Translations under genes and position numbers: made by a program
Assembly: GCA_902525995.1 (NCBI GenBank)
Contig: CABZJG010000025.1
Span: 1-13,616, forward strand
DNA length: 13,616 nt
Direction of reading: 5' to 3'
From: Paracoccaceae bacterium
GTDB lineage: Bacteria; Pseudomonadota; Alphaproteobacteria; Rhodobacterales; Rhodobacteraceae
In this document: positions 1 through 7,112 of the stretch, piece after piece
How the letters are laid out: every line of letters begins with the position of its first letter
How positions within the stretch are numbered: the first letter of the stretch is position 1
The notes under the pieces: generated by a model
Database searches by the model: none
Told to the model about the DNA's origin: nothing
The model's input: only the letters and a program-made list of their open reading frames with translations

Positions 1-34
1 CGGCCAGTCCGACGGGGAGAGAAATTTTTTAGTG

Positions 35-63
35 AAAAAGGGCCTTTCATCGGGCCCTTTTTT
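35..63. terminator. Intrinsic terminator hairpin, probably bidirectional
   Basis: Bases 35-44 (AAAAAGGGCC) pair perfectly with 53-62 (GGCCCTTTTT) around an eight-base loop, giving a 10 bp stem whose top half is GC. A T run follows on the plus strand, and the A run on the other side gives a T run on the minus strand, so the hairpin can work in both directions. On the plus strand it would end a gene lying left of the window. On the minus strand it is the first intrinsic terminator I can see beyond lpxB. The structure is seen directly; direction of use is inferred. Confidence 0.85.
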
Positions 64-119
64 GTTGGTGTTTATTATCGGATTTTAATCCTTTTTTCAG
101 GACTACTTATTTCAGCCCC

Positions 120-148
120 ATGACATCCCCCCAAAAGCATGGTAAAAA
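120..148 (+). promoter_or_regulatory. Candidate sigma-70-type promoter for ialB
   Basis: ATGACA at 120-125 (five of six matches to TTGACA) is followed after 17 bases by TAAAAA at 143-148 (four of six to TATAAT). Transcription would begin near 155, leaving a leader of about 20 bases that contains the CGGAG ribosome site at 163-167. It lies downstream of the hairpin at 35-63, so ialB would form its own unit. The -10 match is weak and this is only a candidate. Confidence 0.3.
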
Positions 149-175
149 CCGGACATAATCAACGGAGTTAGATTG

Positions 176-760
176 ATGTTAAACCGGTTCCTAACAATTT
201 GTTTCTTTTTTGTTTTTTCACTTTCTAGCTCAATCCAAGTTCTTTGGGCGCAGAATACTGAAGCGGGTGAGGGACTATCTTTGGGATTAGCTGTTCCGAC
301 GCCAGAAATCGGTCAGCCATATATTGCAGAGCGGATTGGTGACTGGAACCTGCGCTGTATTCGCACCCGAGACGGCAACGATCCATGTGAATTAACCCAG
401 ATTATAATTAACGACAGAAACGAGCCAGTGGCTGAAATTGCATTATTTAAGCTGCCATCTGGTCAACCTGCTGTTGCCGCCGCAAATATTGTCGTTCCAC
501 TTGAAACTTTACTTAATATCCCGCTCACGATTTCTTTCGGGCCGGAAACCACTAAAAAGTACCCGTATTCATTTTGCTCTTCTGTGGGCTGCATAGCCCG
601 TATTGGCTTAACCGACGACGATATCGCACTTATGAAGAAAGGGCTGGTCGCCCAGATCATAATTGCCCATCTCTCACTGCCCAATGAAAATGTCATTTTT
701 GAACTGTCCCTAAAAGGCTTCACAGCCGCCTATAAGAAAGCAACAGTTATTCAAAACTAG
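176..760 (+). CDS. ialB: Secreted IalB-family (invasion-associated locus B) protein
   Basis: A 194-residue periplasmic protein. Residues 1-25 form a signal peptide with a phenylalanine-rich hydrophobic core and a likely cut at LWA|QN. The mature part has the family pattern: W57 before C61, C71 within a CELTQ motif, a second pair C134/C139 (FCSSVGC), and a C-terminal GFTAAYKKA segment. Four cysteines suggest two disulfides. The family is named after a Bartonella locus linked to red-cell invasion, but members are widespread in free-living alphaproteobacteria with no settled biochemical role, so no invasion function should be inferred. I chose ATG 176 over an in-frame TTG at 173 because CGGAG at 163-167 sits eight bases before the ATG. 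The TAG stop overlaps the lpxB stop on the other strand. Family call is firm; cellular role is unknown. Confidence 0.85.
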   Translation: MLNRFLTICFFFVFSLSSSIQVLWAQNTEAGEGLSLGLAVPTPEIGQPYIAERIGDWNLRCIRTRDGNDPCELTQIIINDRNEPVAEIALFKLPSGQPAVAAANIVVPLETLLNIPLTISFGPETTKKYPYSFCSSVGCIARIGLTDDDIALMKKGLVAQIIIAHLSLPNENVIFELSLKGFTAAYKKATVIQN

Positions 761-1920
761 CCAATTTGGAGGAAGTCCATAACTGACTTTGCGGCACAAA
801 TTCCGGGCGTTAAATGCGGTGCCCTCAAGCGATCTACCGTGGTCTGCATTGCTTTAACTTGGGAGGTCGGATTTTCCAAAACATCCCGAATGGCTGATGC
901 TATTGCATCTGGTTGACAGGCTTTGCCAATATATTCGGGAACGGTGCGCGTATCAGAAACCAAATTAACAAGATTTACGCTATCGACCTGCAACAGGCGC
1001 CCGATAACCTGACGAGAAATCCAGTTCATATCATAGGAAATAACCATCGGCGTTTGATTGATTGCCAATTCCAACGAGACGGTACCAGATGCGGCCAATG
1101 CGGCATCTGCAGCTTTAAAAGCCGCTCTTTTAAACTTGCCTGCCTGATCCGGGGTAATGTCACGCGGGTCCAAGACAATTGGTTTATGCTTCCATTGGCA
1201 AACCTCGATTTGCACCAATTCAGCAACTGATGTGGCCGCAGGAAGTACAATATTCATGTCAGGATAGCTGTGTTTTATCTTTTCCAATGCGTCTTTGAAA
1301 ATCGGAGTTAAACGTTTGATTTCCGAGCGTCTTGAACCCGGCAAACACACTAACATAGGTCCCGGGCCCAGCCCGAAATGTAATTTGAACTCAGACACTT
1401 CCTGCGGTGTCGCGATAAGGTCTTGCACCACAGGGTGTCCGACAAAATCACAGCTCATTCCTGCGTCTTGCATCAAAGGCGGCTCAAATGGAAAGAGGGC
1501 AAGAACATGGTCGATATATTTCGCGATCTTGCGCGCGCGTCCTGGCCGCCAAGCCCACACGGTCGGCGCCACATAGTGAACCGTGGGGATATTAGATGCA
1601 TGTTTGACCAAATCGGCGACCCGAAAAGAAAATTCAGGAAGGTCAATTGTGATCAACACATCAGGCTGTTCATCCAAAACCGCAGCTGCCGTTTGACGTA
1701 TCCGCTGTTTTAAATGACGATACTGGCTTAGAATTTCAGAAATTCCCATCAAAGAAATTTCTTCCATCGGGAAAAGGCTTTTTAAACCCATTTCTTCCAT
1801 CAACGCACCACCAACGCCGATAAACTCGTTTTTTTGGTCAGCGAGATGCTCAAAACCCTTCATCATTGCAGCGCCCAGTTTATCCCCTGAGGCCTCTCCT
1901 GCAATGATGAATATTTTCAT
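757..1920 (-). CDS. lpxB: Lipid-A-disaccharide synthase LpxB
   Basis: A peripheral inner-membrane glycosyltransferase (GT19) of 387 residues. It joins 2,3-diacylglucosamine 1-phosphate (lipid X) to UDP-2,3-diacylglucosamine to give the beta-1,6 lipid A disaccharide. Visible motifs are GEASGD at 8-13, GVGG at 35-38, the TIDLPEFS segment with D93 at the likely catalytic aspartate position, YVAPTVWAWRPGRA from 116, GHP at 161-163, LPGSRRSEI at 193-201, and a later AASGTVSLELA stretch in the nucleotide-sugar binding half. Length is normal. Its ATG shares an ATGA overlap with the lpxI stop, so the substrate maker and user are probably translationally coupled. It is the last gene of the long minus-strand run and its TAG interlocks with the ialB stop. 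Confidence 0.97.
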   Translation of the reverse strand: MKIFIIAGEASGDKLGAAMMKGFEHLADQKNEFIGVGGALMEEMGLKSLFPMEEISLMGISEILSQYRHLKQRIRQTAAAVLDEQPDVLITIDLPEFSFRVADLVKHASNIPTVHYVAPTVWAWRPGRARKIAKYIDHVLALFPFEPPLMQDAGMSCDFVGHPVVQDLIATPQEVSEFKLHFGLGPGPMLVCLPGSRRSEIKRLTPIFKDALEKIKHSYPDMNIVLPAATSVAELVQIEVCQWKHKPIVLDPRDITPDQAGKFKRAAFKAADAALAASGTVSLELAINQTPMVISYDMNWISRQVIGRLLQVDSVNLVNLVSDTRTVPEYIGKACQPDAIASAIRDVLENPTSQVKAMQTTVDRLRAPHLTPGICAAKSVMDFLQIG

Positions 1921-2729
1921 AGCTCAGGGTCCTGCGCCAAAATAAAAACGCCCAGTGATTTGGCCAACGACAGCGTGATGTCCCGATCAAGAACCAGAAC
2001 TTTATCTGGGGAAATCACGATGCCGGACAATCCGGCCTTTGCCACTTGGCGTATGGTTTGCGGGCCTATGGTTGGGACATCAACCCGCATATCTTGATCT
2101 ACTTTCGGCCGCTTGACCAACACCCCGCCTTGAGAAGAGCGCAAAGAGCTCGATGTGGTGGCAACAAAATCCAGCAGGGCCTCGGTGCCTTGCAAGGTCT
2201 CGATCCCAAGAACATGGCCCCCTTCCACAACCACGCCCTGGCCAACATCAAGCCTGCTCATATGGTGTAGAATTTGATCTGCATAAGCAACATCAGCCAA
2301 TTGAGCATCCGGCAATGCGCCAACAGCTGCACCCGCAGGCAGAGTTAATTCTAAAGCGATGTCCTGCGGGGCGACAACATCAAAGCCCTGATCTTCAAAA
2401 AGTGTAATCACGTACCGAAGAACTGTATCATCGCCCTTTTGCAAAACTTTTATAAAATCAGGCGCAATATTTTGCATGAACGCATCAAACTTTGCCGGAT
2501 CAAGTTGGGGCCGCGACATTGCCCCGGCCATAACGACTTGTGAGATCTCATGATCCTTTAGCAGCTTAAACAGACTATGCAGTTTTTCAAACTGACAGAC
2601 ATGTATGTTCTTTGTAGTTAATTGGTGCGCCATACCCTCAAACACGACACATAGCGCATCTGGGGCGGCTTGATGCAGTTGCACTGGCAACCAACCATCC
2701 CCTGCAAGTATCGCAAGACCCGATGTCAT
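1917..2729 (-). CDS. lpxI: UDP-2,3-diacylglucosamine pyrophosphatase LpxI
   Basis: A 270-residue protein of the LpxI family (former DUF1009). It hydrolyses UDP-2,3-diacylglucosamine to lipid X and UMP, the step done in enterobacteria by the unrelated metallophosphoesterase LpxH. Supporting sequence: an N-terminal GLAILAGDGWLP segment, MAGAMSRP near 67-74, KGDDTVLR at 98-105, VVVEGGHVLGIEGT-like text near 166-182, and QDMRVDVPTIG at 212-222, which matches the conserved region that carries the catalytic aspartate in the Caulobacter enzyme. Length agrees with the family (about 270-285). The gene begins one base after the lpxA stop (TGA-T-ATG) and overlaps lpxB by four bases. This places the enzyme between the acyltransferase that begins the pathway and the synthase that uses its product. 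Confidence 0.95.
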   Translation of the reverse strand: MTSGLAILAGDGWLPVQLHQAAPDALCVVFEGMAHQLTTKNIHVCQFEKLHSLFKLLKDHEISQVVMAGAMSRPQLDPAKFDAFMQNIAPDFIKVLQKGDDTVLRYVITLFEDQGFDVVAPQDIALELTLPAGAAVGALPDAQLADVAYADQILHHMSRLDVGQGVVVEGGHVLGIETLQGTEALLDFVATTSSSLRSSQGGVLVKRPKVDQDMRVDVPTIGPQTIRQVAKAGLSGIVISPDKVLVLDRDITLSLAKSLGVFILAQDPEL

Positions 2730-2730
2730 A

Positions 2731-3522
2731 TCATTCGCCGGGTGTTAAAAAAGATCGATCCGATGCGCCGGTGACAAAATCAACAATTTGCTGAACATAG
2801 TCGCTTTCGGTTTCCTCACCCAATCGCTTGGCGCGCTCTTGAAAAGCGCCCTCTCCTTGGGCCAGCATTTGAAAAGCAGCCCGCAACGCAGTGATATCCG
2901 CACGCGGAACTCCGCGCCGTTTAAGCCCGACGAGGTTTAAACCATGCAACTCGCCGCGCGGCGCCTGCACCAAACCGTGAGGAATGACATCATTGGTTAC
3001 CATTGTAACCGCCCCGATGATGGCGCCCTGCCCGATGCGCACAAATTGATGAAGACCCGAAAGGCCGCCAACAATGACGTCGTCCTCTATCACACAATGG
3101 CCCGCCACTGCCGCGTTATTGACCAAGATCACCCGGTTGTGGATCTGCACATCATGCGCCACATGGCACCCGGCCATAAACAAGCCATCATCGCCAACCT
3201 GCGTTAGACCGCCGCCACCCGTTGTGCCGGTGTTCATCGTAACATGTTCACGAATGCGGTTGCGCGCTCCGATGCTAAGGGAGGTCTTTTCACCTTTAAA
3301 TTTTTTATCTTGTGGAATTTCGCCTAAAACCGAAAACGGAAAAACAACGGTTTCTTCTCCAATATCAGTTTTACCACTGACCACCACGTGGCTTTTCAAA
3401 GTCACCCGATCGCCAAGCATAACTTCCGGACCCACGTGGCAAAATGGCCCGATGTGGCAGCCATCACCCAGAACTGCACCCGGCTCTATAATCGCACTGG
3501 GATGGACAAAAGAATTGCTCAT
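2731..3522 (-). CDS. lpxA: UDP-N-acetylglucosamine acyltransferase LpxA
   Basis: A cytosolic, trimeric left-handed beta-helix enzyme of 263 residues that moves an R-3-hydroxyacyl chain from acyl carrier protein to the 3-OH of UDP-GlcNAc, the first step of lipid A synthesis. Hexapeptide repeats fill roughly residues 6-185. The REHVTMNTGT segment is at 91-100 and the active-site HVAHD at 120-124, with H123 equivalent to catalytic H125 of E. coli. NLVGLKRRG opens the helical C-terminal part. Aligning IIGAVTMVTNDV with the E. coli MVGGCSGVAQDV places M174 at E. coli G173, the acyl-length ruler. An AGGAGG ribosome site inside the end of fabZ lies six bases before the ATG, and the start is one base after the fabZ stop. 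Confidence 0.97.
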   Translation of the reverse strand: MSNSFVHPSAIIEPGAVLGDGCHIGPFCHVGPEVMLGDRVTLKSHVVVSGKTDIGEETVVFPFSVLGEIPQDKKFKGEKTSLSIGARNRIREHVTMNTGTTGGGGLTQVGDDGLFMAGCHVAHDVQIHNRVILVNNAAVAGHCVIEDDVIVGGLSGLHQFVRIGQGAIIGAVTMVTNDVIPHGLVQAPRGELHGLNLVGLKRRGVPRADITALRAAFQMLAQGEGAFQERAKRLGEETESDYVQQIVDFVTGASDRSFLTPGE

Positions 3523-3523
3523 T

Positions 3524-3991
3524 CTACGCCTCCTGAGGCAAATCCATCATAGCAGTAAACTCAGCTTCTGCGGCCATTTCACCCTCGACACTGGCGACAC
3601 CGCCAAACTTCCAGACCTTTCCGCCCGGCTTGCCGCGCAGGGTGGTAAGCTGCATTTCCAAAACATCCCCCGGAACGACTTTGCGGCGGAATTTACATTT
3701 ATCAATGGCCATAAAATAAATCAGTAAGTCTTTGTCAGCCAAATCCAACGCGGTTCCAACCATTACCGCAGCAGTTTGCGCCATAGCCTCGACGATTGTA
3801 ACACCCGGCATAATCGGATTACCTGGAAAATGGCCCTGAAAATGCGGCTCGTTCATGGTCACGTTTTTCAAGCCCTTGGCCGATTGTGTACCATTGATAT
3901 CCACCACTTTATCGACCAATAAAAAAGGATAGCGGTGGGGTAAAATTCGCTGGATAAGTTGTATATCTGCGCTCAGAGACTGGCTGCTCAT
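3524..3991 (-). CDS. fabZ: 3-hydroxyacyl-ACP dehydratase FabZ
   Basis: A hotdog-fold dehydratase of 155 residues that removes water from R-3-hydroxyacyl-ACP in the type II fatty acid cycle. LPHRYPFLLVDKV at 17-29 and HFQGHFPGNPIMPG at 50-63 are diagnostic. H54 and E68 (in TIVEAMAQ) occupy the catalytic pair. FabZ and LpxA draw on the same R-3-hydroxyacyl-ACP pool, so their neighbourhood is metabolically meaningful: FabZ activity competes with lipid A for this precursor. The ATG at 3991 has AAAGG six bases upstream. A 120-base gap separates it from skp, in which I see neither a convincing promoter nor a terminator. It is followed with one base of spacing by lpxA. Confidence 0.97.
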   Translation of the reverse strand: MSSQSLSADIQLIQRILPHRYPFLLVDKVVDINGTQSAKGLKNVTMNEPHFQGHFPGNPIMPGVTIVEAMAQTAAVMVGTALDLADKDLLIYFMAIDKCKFRRKVVPGDVLEMQLTTLRGKPGGKVWKFGGVASVEGEMAAEAEFTAMMDLPQEA

Positions 3992-4111
3992 TGTAAACCT
4001 TTATTTTTCGTTTCTAAAAGTCCTAGCAATCTGAGCGGTTTGCAGCAAGGGGTGATCTGCATAGGCTGCAAAAGTTGGCAATGAAATTTAGCCTTGAAAT
4101 GAACGACAAAA

Positions 4112-4669
4112 TTAATTTTTAGGTGTCGCTATTCCATCACCCAATCGCTGATCAATTAAGGCGATTGCGGATTGCGTAATATCGGCGTGTGGAAAAACTA
4201 TCATACGCTGATCATCTTTTTGGATTAAAATTGAGGCCCCGCGTTCCTGCATCAGCTGGGAAAATATAGGGCCCAATTGGCGCAATAGGTTTTCACGCGC
4301 GACCTGCAGGTCTTGGGTAAGTTTATTTCTGCGCTCGGACTGCTCTAGCCTGAGTTTGTTTGACTTGCTATCAAAAGCTTCAGCCAGTGTACGAAATTCA
4401 TCTGGCGGAGTTTCGGCTCTTATATCTCGCAGCTGTTTTTCTTCTGCAATTAACTCACCCGCAATCCTGTTAAAATCATCTGCTAAAGCTCTTTCTGCTT
4501 CTCTAAAATCTGACTGCAAACGTTGGCCATAGACTGTTTCGGTAAAGACCCGATCCAGATCCACCACCAAAACCTGAACATTAGGCAAAGATTGTGCAAA
4601 GGCCGATGAGACGTACATAACGCTGGCGGCAACAGTCAAAAAGATTTGCCTGAAAATACAGCTAAGCAT
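4112..4669 (-). CDS. skp: Periplasmic chaperone, Skp/OmpH family
   Basis: A 185-residue exported protein. Residues 1-25 are a signal peptide with a likely AFA|QS cut; C4 is in the n-region and not a lipobox. The mature protein begins with VQVLVVDLDRVFTETVYGQ, the usual short strand before the Skp helices, then a highly charged helical region at about 45-140 rich in E, K, R and Q, as expected for the coiled-coil arms. A closing segment (ASILIQKDDQRMIVFPHADITQ) matches the family's C-terminal body. Skp holds unfolded outer-membrane proteins on the way to BamA, which is encoded immediately upstream with two bases between stop and ATG. No clear ribosome site precedes the ATG, so translation probably depends on coupling to bamA. 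Sequence identity within this family is low, so symbol is by family and position. Confidence 0.88.
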   Translation of the reverse strand: MLSCIFRQIFLTVAASVMYVSSAFAQSLPNVQVLVVDLDRVFTETVYGQRLQSDFREAERALADDFNRIAGELIAEEKQLRDIRAETPPDEFRTLAEAFDSKSNKLRLEQSERRNKLTQDLQVARENLLRQLGPIFSQLMQERGASILIQKDDQRMIVFPHADITQSAIALIDQRLGDGIATPKN

Positions 4670-4671
4670 AT

Positions 4672-7014
4672 TTAAAATTGGGTTGAGAGCGTAAACTCAA
4701 AATCTTGCTCTTTATCATACTGCTCTTTTTCAAGTGCTTTGGTGAAATTAAAGCGCAACGGACCGATCGGTGTGGCCCATAAGATCGCAGCACCTACAAC
4801 TTGACAGATGCTGTTGTCCTTGTACAGCACATCGGGATCGCTGGTTGTAATGCCCCAAAGCGATCCGACATCATAAAAAACACTTCCCGACAATCCAAAT
4901 TCTTCGGGGATGCCCAGTGGAAAATCAGCTTCGAAACGGGCAACAGAAAATTGCTCGCCGCCCAAAGCATCATCAACAGAGTCTTCAGAATTATATTCGC
5001 GTGGCCCTATCCCGCCCGGCTCAAAGCCCCGCATCACATGACTTCCCATACTAAAGCGGTCGATCACGCGGCTTTGGCCTTTGGAATAGGCCAGCACGCC
5101 ACCTTCAAGTGTTGCGCGCAGCGTTACCGCATCTTTGAATACTTTTGTTTGTCCAACAAGTTTTGCTTGGGTTTTGATGCTTGTCGTATCCCCAGAAATT
5201 CCTGAAAAATCTTGATCAATTTGCAGTAGAACACCCGCGTCTGGATTGAACCCATTTTGCCGCGTGTCGAACCGATATGTATAGCCGATACCGTTTGCCG
5301 TGACTGCGGGTAGATCTTCTTCCGCAGAAATAACACGTCCACCAGTATTTTCAGCTGTTATATCATCATTTTTAGTGAAAAGCCGAACGGCCAACCGCCC
5401 ATTTTCCCCCATTGGAAAGCCCAATTCAGGCTCGAAAATCACAGAGGTGGTGTCATATAATGAATTTTGCTGTGATGTTTGTCGAAAGCCCGCGTTAAGG
5501 GAAAAAGACAAATCATTGTATAAGAAGGAGGGCTCGGTAAAACGCATTGAATACAACTGATTATCAGTGCCCGCCTTGAGCGCCAAAGAAAGCGATTGTC
5601 CGCGCCCAAGAAAATTGCGCTCGCCATATTCTAAGATCGCTCCAAAACCCTGAGCACTTGAATAACTGCCCCCCAACGACAGAGAACCTGTTGCCTTTTC
5701 GGTCACAGCTACATCGATAATCACCTGTTCGGGCGAAGAGCCTGCACGTGAACTGATGTCTACATTTCCAAACAATCCTGAAGCTCGGAGACGGCGGGCT
5801 GTCGCGCCTATGTCACGTGGATTAAACGGATCGCCCTCAGCGGTTCTAAAATAGCGACGAATAACCCGATCCAATGTTCCCGTATTGCCTTCAATATTAA
5901 TACGCTCAACAAACTGACGCTTGCCTCGGGTCAGCTCAAAAGTCAGGTTCAAAAGTTGATTTGCATCATCGCGGTCAATTCGCGGCGTGACTTTGATAAA
6001 TTCAATCCCTTTGCGAAGCGCCAAGAGTTCAAGACGCACTATGTCATTTTCAATATCAAGCGGAGAATAAATTGAGTCTTCTTTGATTTTTAATACGGCG
6101 GAAAAGTCATCTGCATTTACACTTGGCAAATTTGAAACTGCTAAAACTTGACCAAAGCGAAATTGCCGCCCTTCGCGTAGATTGAACGTGATAAAATATC
6201 CGTCCCGTTCCTCCGACAATTCAGCTTTGACATCATTAACCCGTGCATCAATATAGCCCTTTGATTGGTAAAAGTCTGTCAAAATCTGTTTGTCATACTC
6301 AACTTGATCGGAATTAAATGTATCGCGCTGGATCAAAGTTCGCAAAATACCTGCCTGTTTTGTTTGTAGAACCCGGCGTAAGCGGCGATCACTAAAGGCA
6401 GAATTACCAACAAAGCTTATGCGTTCTACTTCAACAGTTCCGCCTTCGGAAATTTCAAACACCAAATCGACCCTGTTGTCCGATTGGCGAATGATCCGCG
6501 GCGTCACTTGGGTGGCTAAATTTCCAATGTCGGCGTAAGCTTTGATAATCGCCTCAAAATCACCCTCAACATCTGTTGGGTTAAACACCCGCCGAGGTTT
6601 TGCTCTGATCAAAGTCGCCAGCGTAGTGTTGGTGATTTTATTATTTCCCTCAAAGGCAATCTGGTTCACCGTAGGATATTCTTGGACCTTGATCAGCAAG
6701 CGTCCATTTGAAGGCAATAATTCGACACTTTCAAAAAGCCCGCTGTCAGAAATATTTTGATAGGCTGAGTTTAATTCCGCAGCGTCCACCACTTCAGAGA
6801 CAGGAATATTTGCATAATTTAATATGGTTGACGTTTCAATGCGGCGGTTCCCTGTCACATCAATTGAGCTAAAACGAAACTCCTGAGCGGAAACTAAGCT
6901 TGCAAAAACACTAATAATTCCAAACACAATCCCAAAAATAGCTATATTTAGTGCACGCCAATGCGTCTTAATGCCAAGCCACTGAGAATATTTCATTTTC
7001 CGCACGCCTCTCAT
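4672..7014 (-). CDS. bamA: Outer-membrane protein assembly factor BamA
   Basis: The central Omp85 subunit of the BAM complex, which inserts beta-barrel proteins into the outer membrane. It has 780 residues. An N-terminal signal sequence with an unusually long, charged n-region ends near VSA|QE at 43. Five POTRA-type segments follow up to about residue 430 (the first begins FRFSSIDVTGNRRIE), then the surface-antigen barrel begins near GSLSLGGSYSS. MRGFEPGGIGPR near 660 is the conserved RGF loop motif that plugs the barrel, and the chain ends in a phenylalanine, the outer-membrane barrel signature. I kept ATG 7014 because GGAG at 7025-7022 is seven bases upstream; ATG 6996 is an alternative that would shorten the n-region. 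RseP lies upstream, Skp directly downstream. Confidence 0.97.
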   Translation of the reverse strand: MRGVRKMKYSQWLGIKTHWRALNIAIFGIVFGIISVFASLVSAQEFRFSSIDVTGNRRIETSTILNYANIPVSEVVDAAELNSAYQNISDSGLFESVELLPSNGRLLIKVQEYPTVNQIAFEGNNKITNTTLATLIRAKPRRVFNPTDVEGDFEAIIKAYADIGNLATQVTPRIIRQSDNRVDLVFEISEGGTVEVERISFVGNSAFSDRRLRRVLQTKQAGILRTLIQRDTFNSDQVEYDKQILTDFYQSKGYIDARVNDVKAELSEERDGYFITFNLREGRQFRFGQVLAVSNLPSVNADDFSAVLKIKEDSIYSPLDIENDIVRLELLALRKGIEFIKVTPRIDRDDANQLLNLTFELTRGKRQFVERINIEGNTGTLDRVIRRYFRTAEGDPFNPRDIGATARRLRASGLFGNVDISSRAGSSPEQVIIDVAVTEKATGSLSLGGSYSSAQGFGAILEYGERNFLGRGQSLSLALKAGTDNQLYSMRFTEPSFLYNDLSFSLNAGFRQTSQQNSLYDTTSVIFEPELGFPMGENGRLAVRLFTKNDDITAENTGGRVISAEEDLPAVTANGIGYTYRFDTRQNGFNPDAGVLLQIDQDFSGISGDTTSIKTQAKLVGQTKVFKDAVTLRATLEGGVLAYSKGQSRVIDRFSMGSHVMRGFEPGGIGPREYNSEDSVDDALGGEQFSVARFEADFPLGIPEEFGLSGSVFYDVGSLWGITTSDPDVLYKDNSICQVVGAAILWATPIGPLRFNFTKALEKEQYDKEQDFEFTLSTQF

Positions 7015-7046
7015 GAGCCTACTCCGCTCTGATGTCCTGCATTTTG

Positions 7047-7073
7047 ATTATCGGGAAAGCGCTTGTTTGTCAA
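7047..7073 (-). promoter_or_regulatory. Candidate internal promoter before bamA
   Basis: On the minus strand a perfect TTGACA (7073-7068) is followed after 15 bases by GATAAT (7052-7047), five of six matches to the -10 consensus. The spacer is shorter than the ideal 17. An eight-base palindrome AAGCGCTT (7057-7064) lies in the spacer. Transcription would begin near 7040, leaving about 25 bases of leader that includes the GGAG ribosome site. The 98-base gap after rseP, the widest in the upper half of the cluster, fits an extra entry point for bamA-skp. Motifs are seen; activity is inferred. Confidence 0.42.
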
Positions 7074-7112
7074 AACCACAATGAATAGTTAACGGCCCGA
7101 GTGCATGTCTAC

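Noticed and set aside
3..32. Possible C-terminal tail of an upstream plus-strand gene ending at TAG 30-32
   Set aside because: Only nine codons are visible and they match no C terminus I can recognise; citrate synthase, a common neighbour of lpxB in alphaproteobacteria, was considered but its usual tail is not seen.
3074..3727. 217-residue plus-strand open frame opposite lpxA and fabZ
   Set aside because: It is antisense to two unmistakable enzymes, rich in S, T, P and W without a recognisable domain, and has no ribosome site; a typical shadow frame of minus-strand coding sequence.
3992..4111. Promoter or terminator in the gap between skp and fabZ
   Set aside because: TTGCCA and TATGCA occur but are only 12 bases apart, and no stem with a T run is present.
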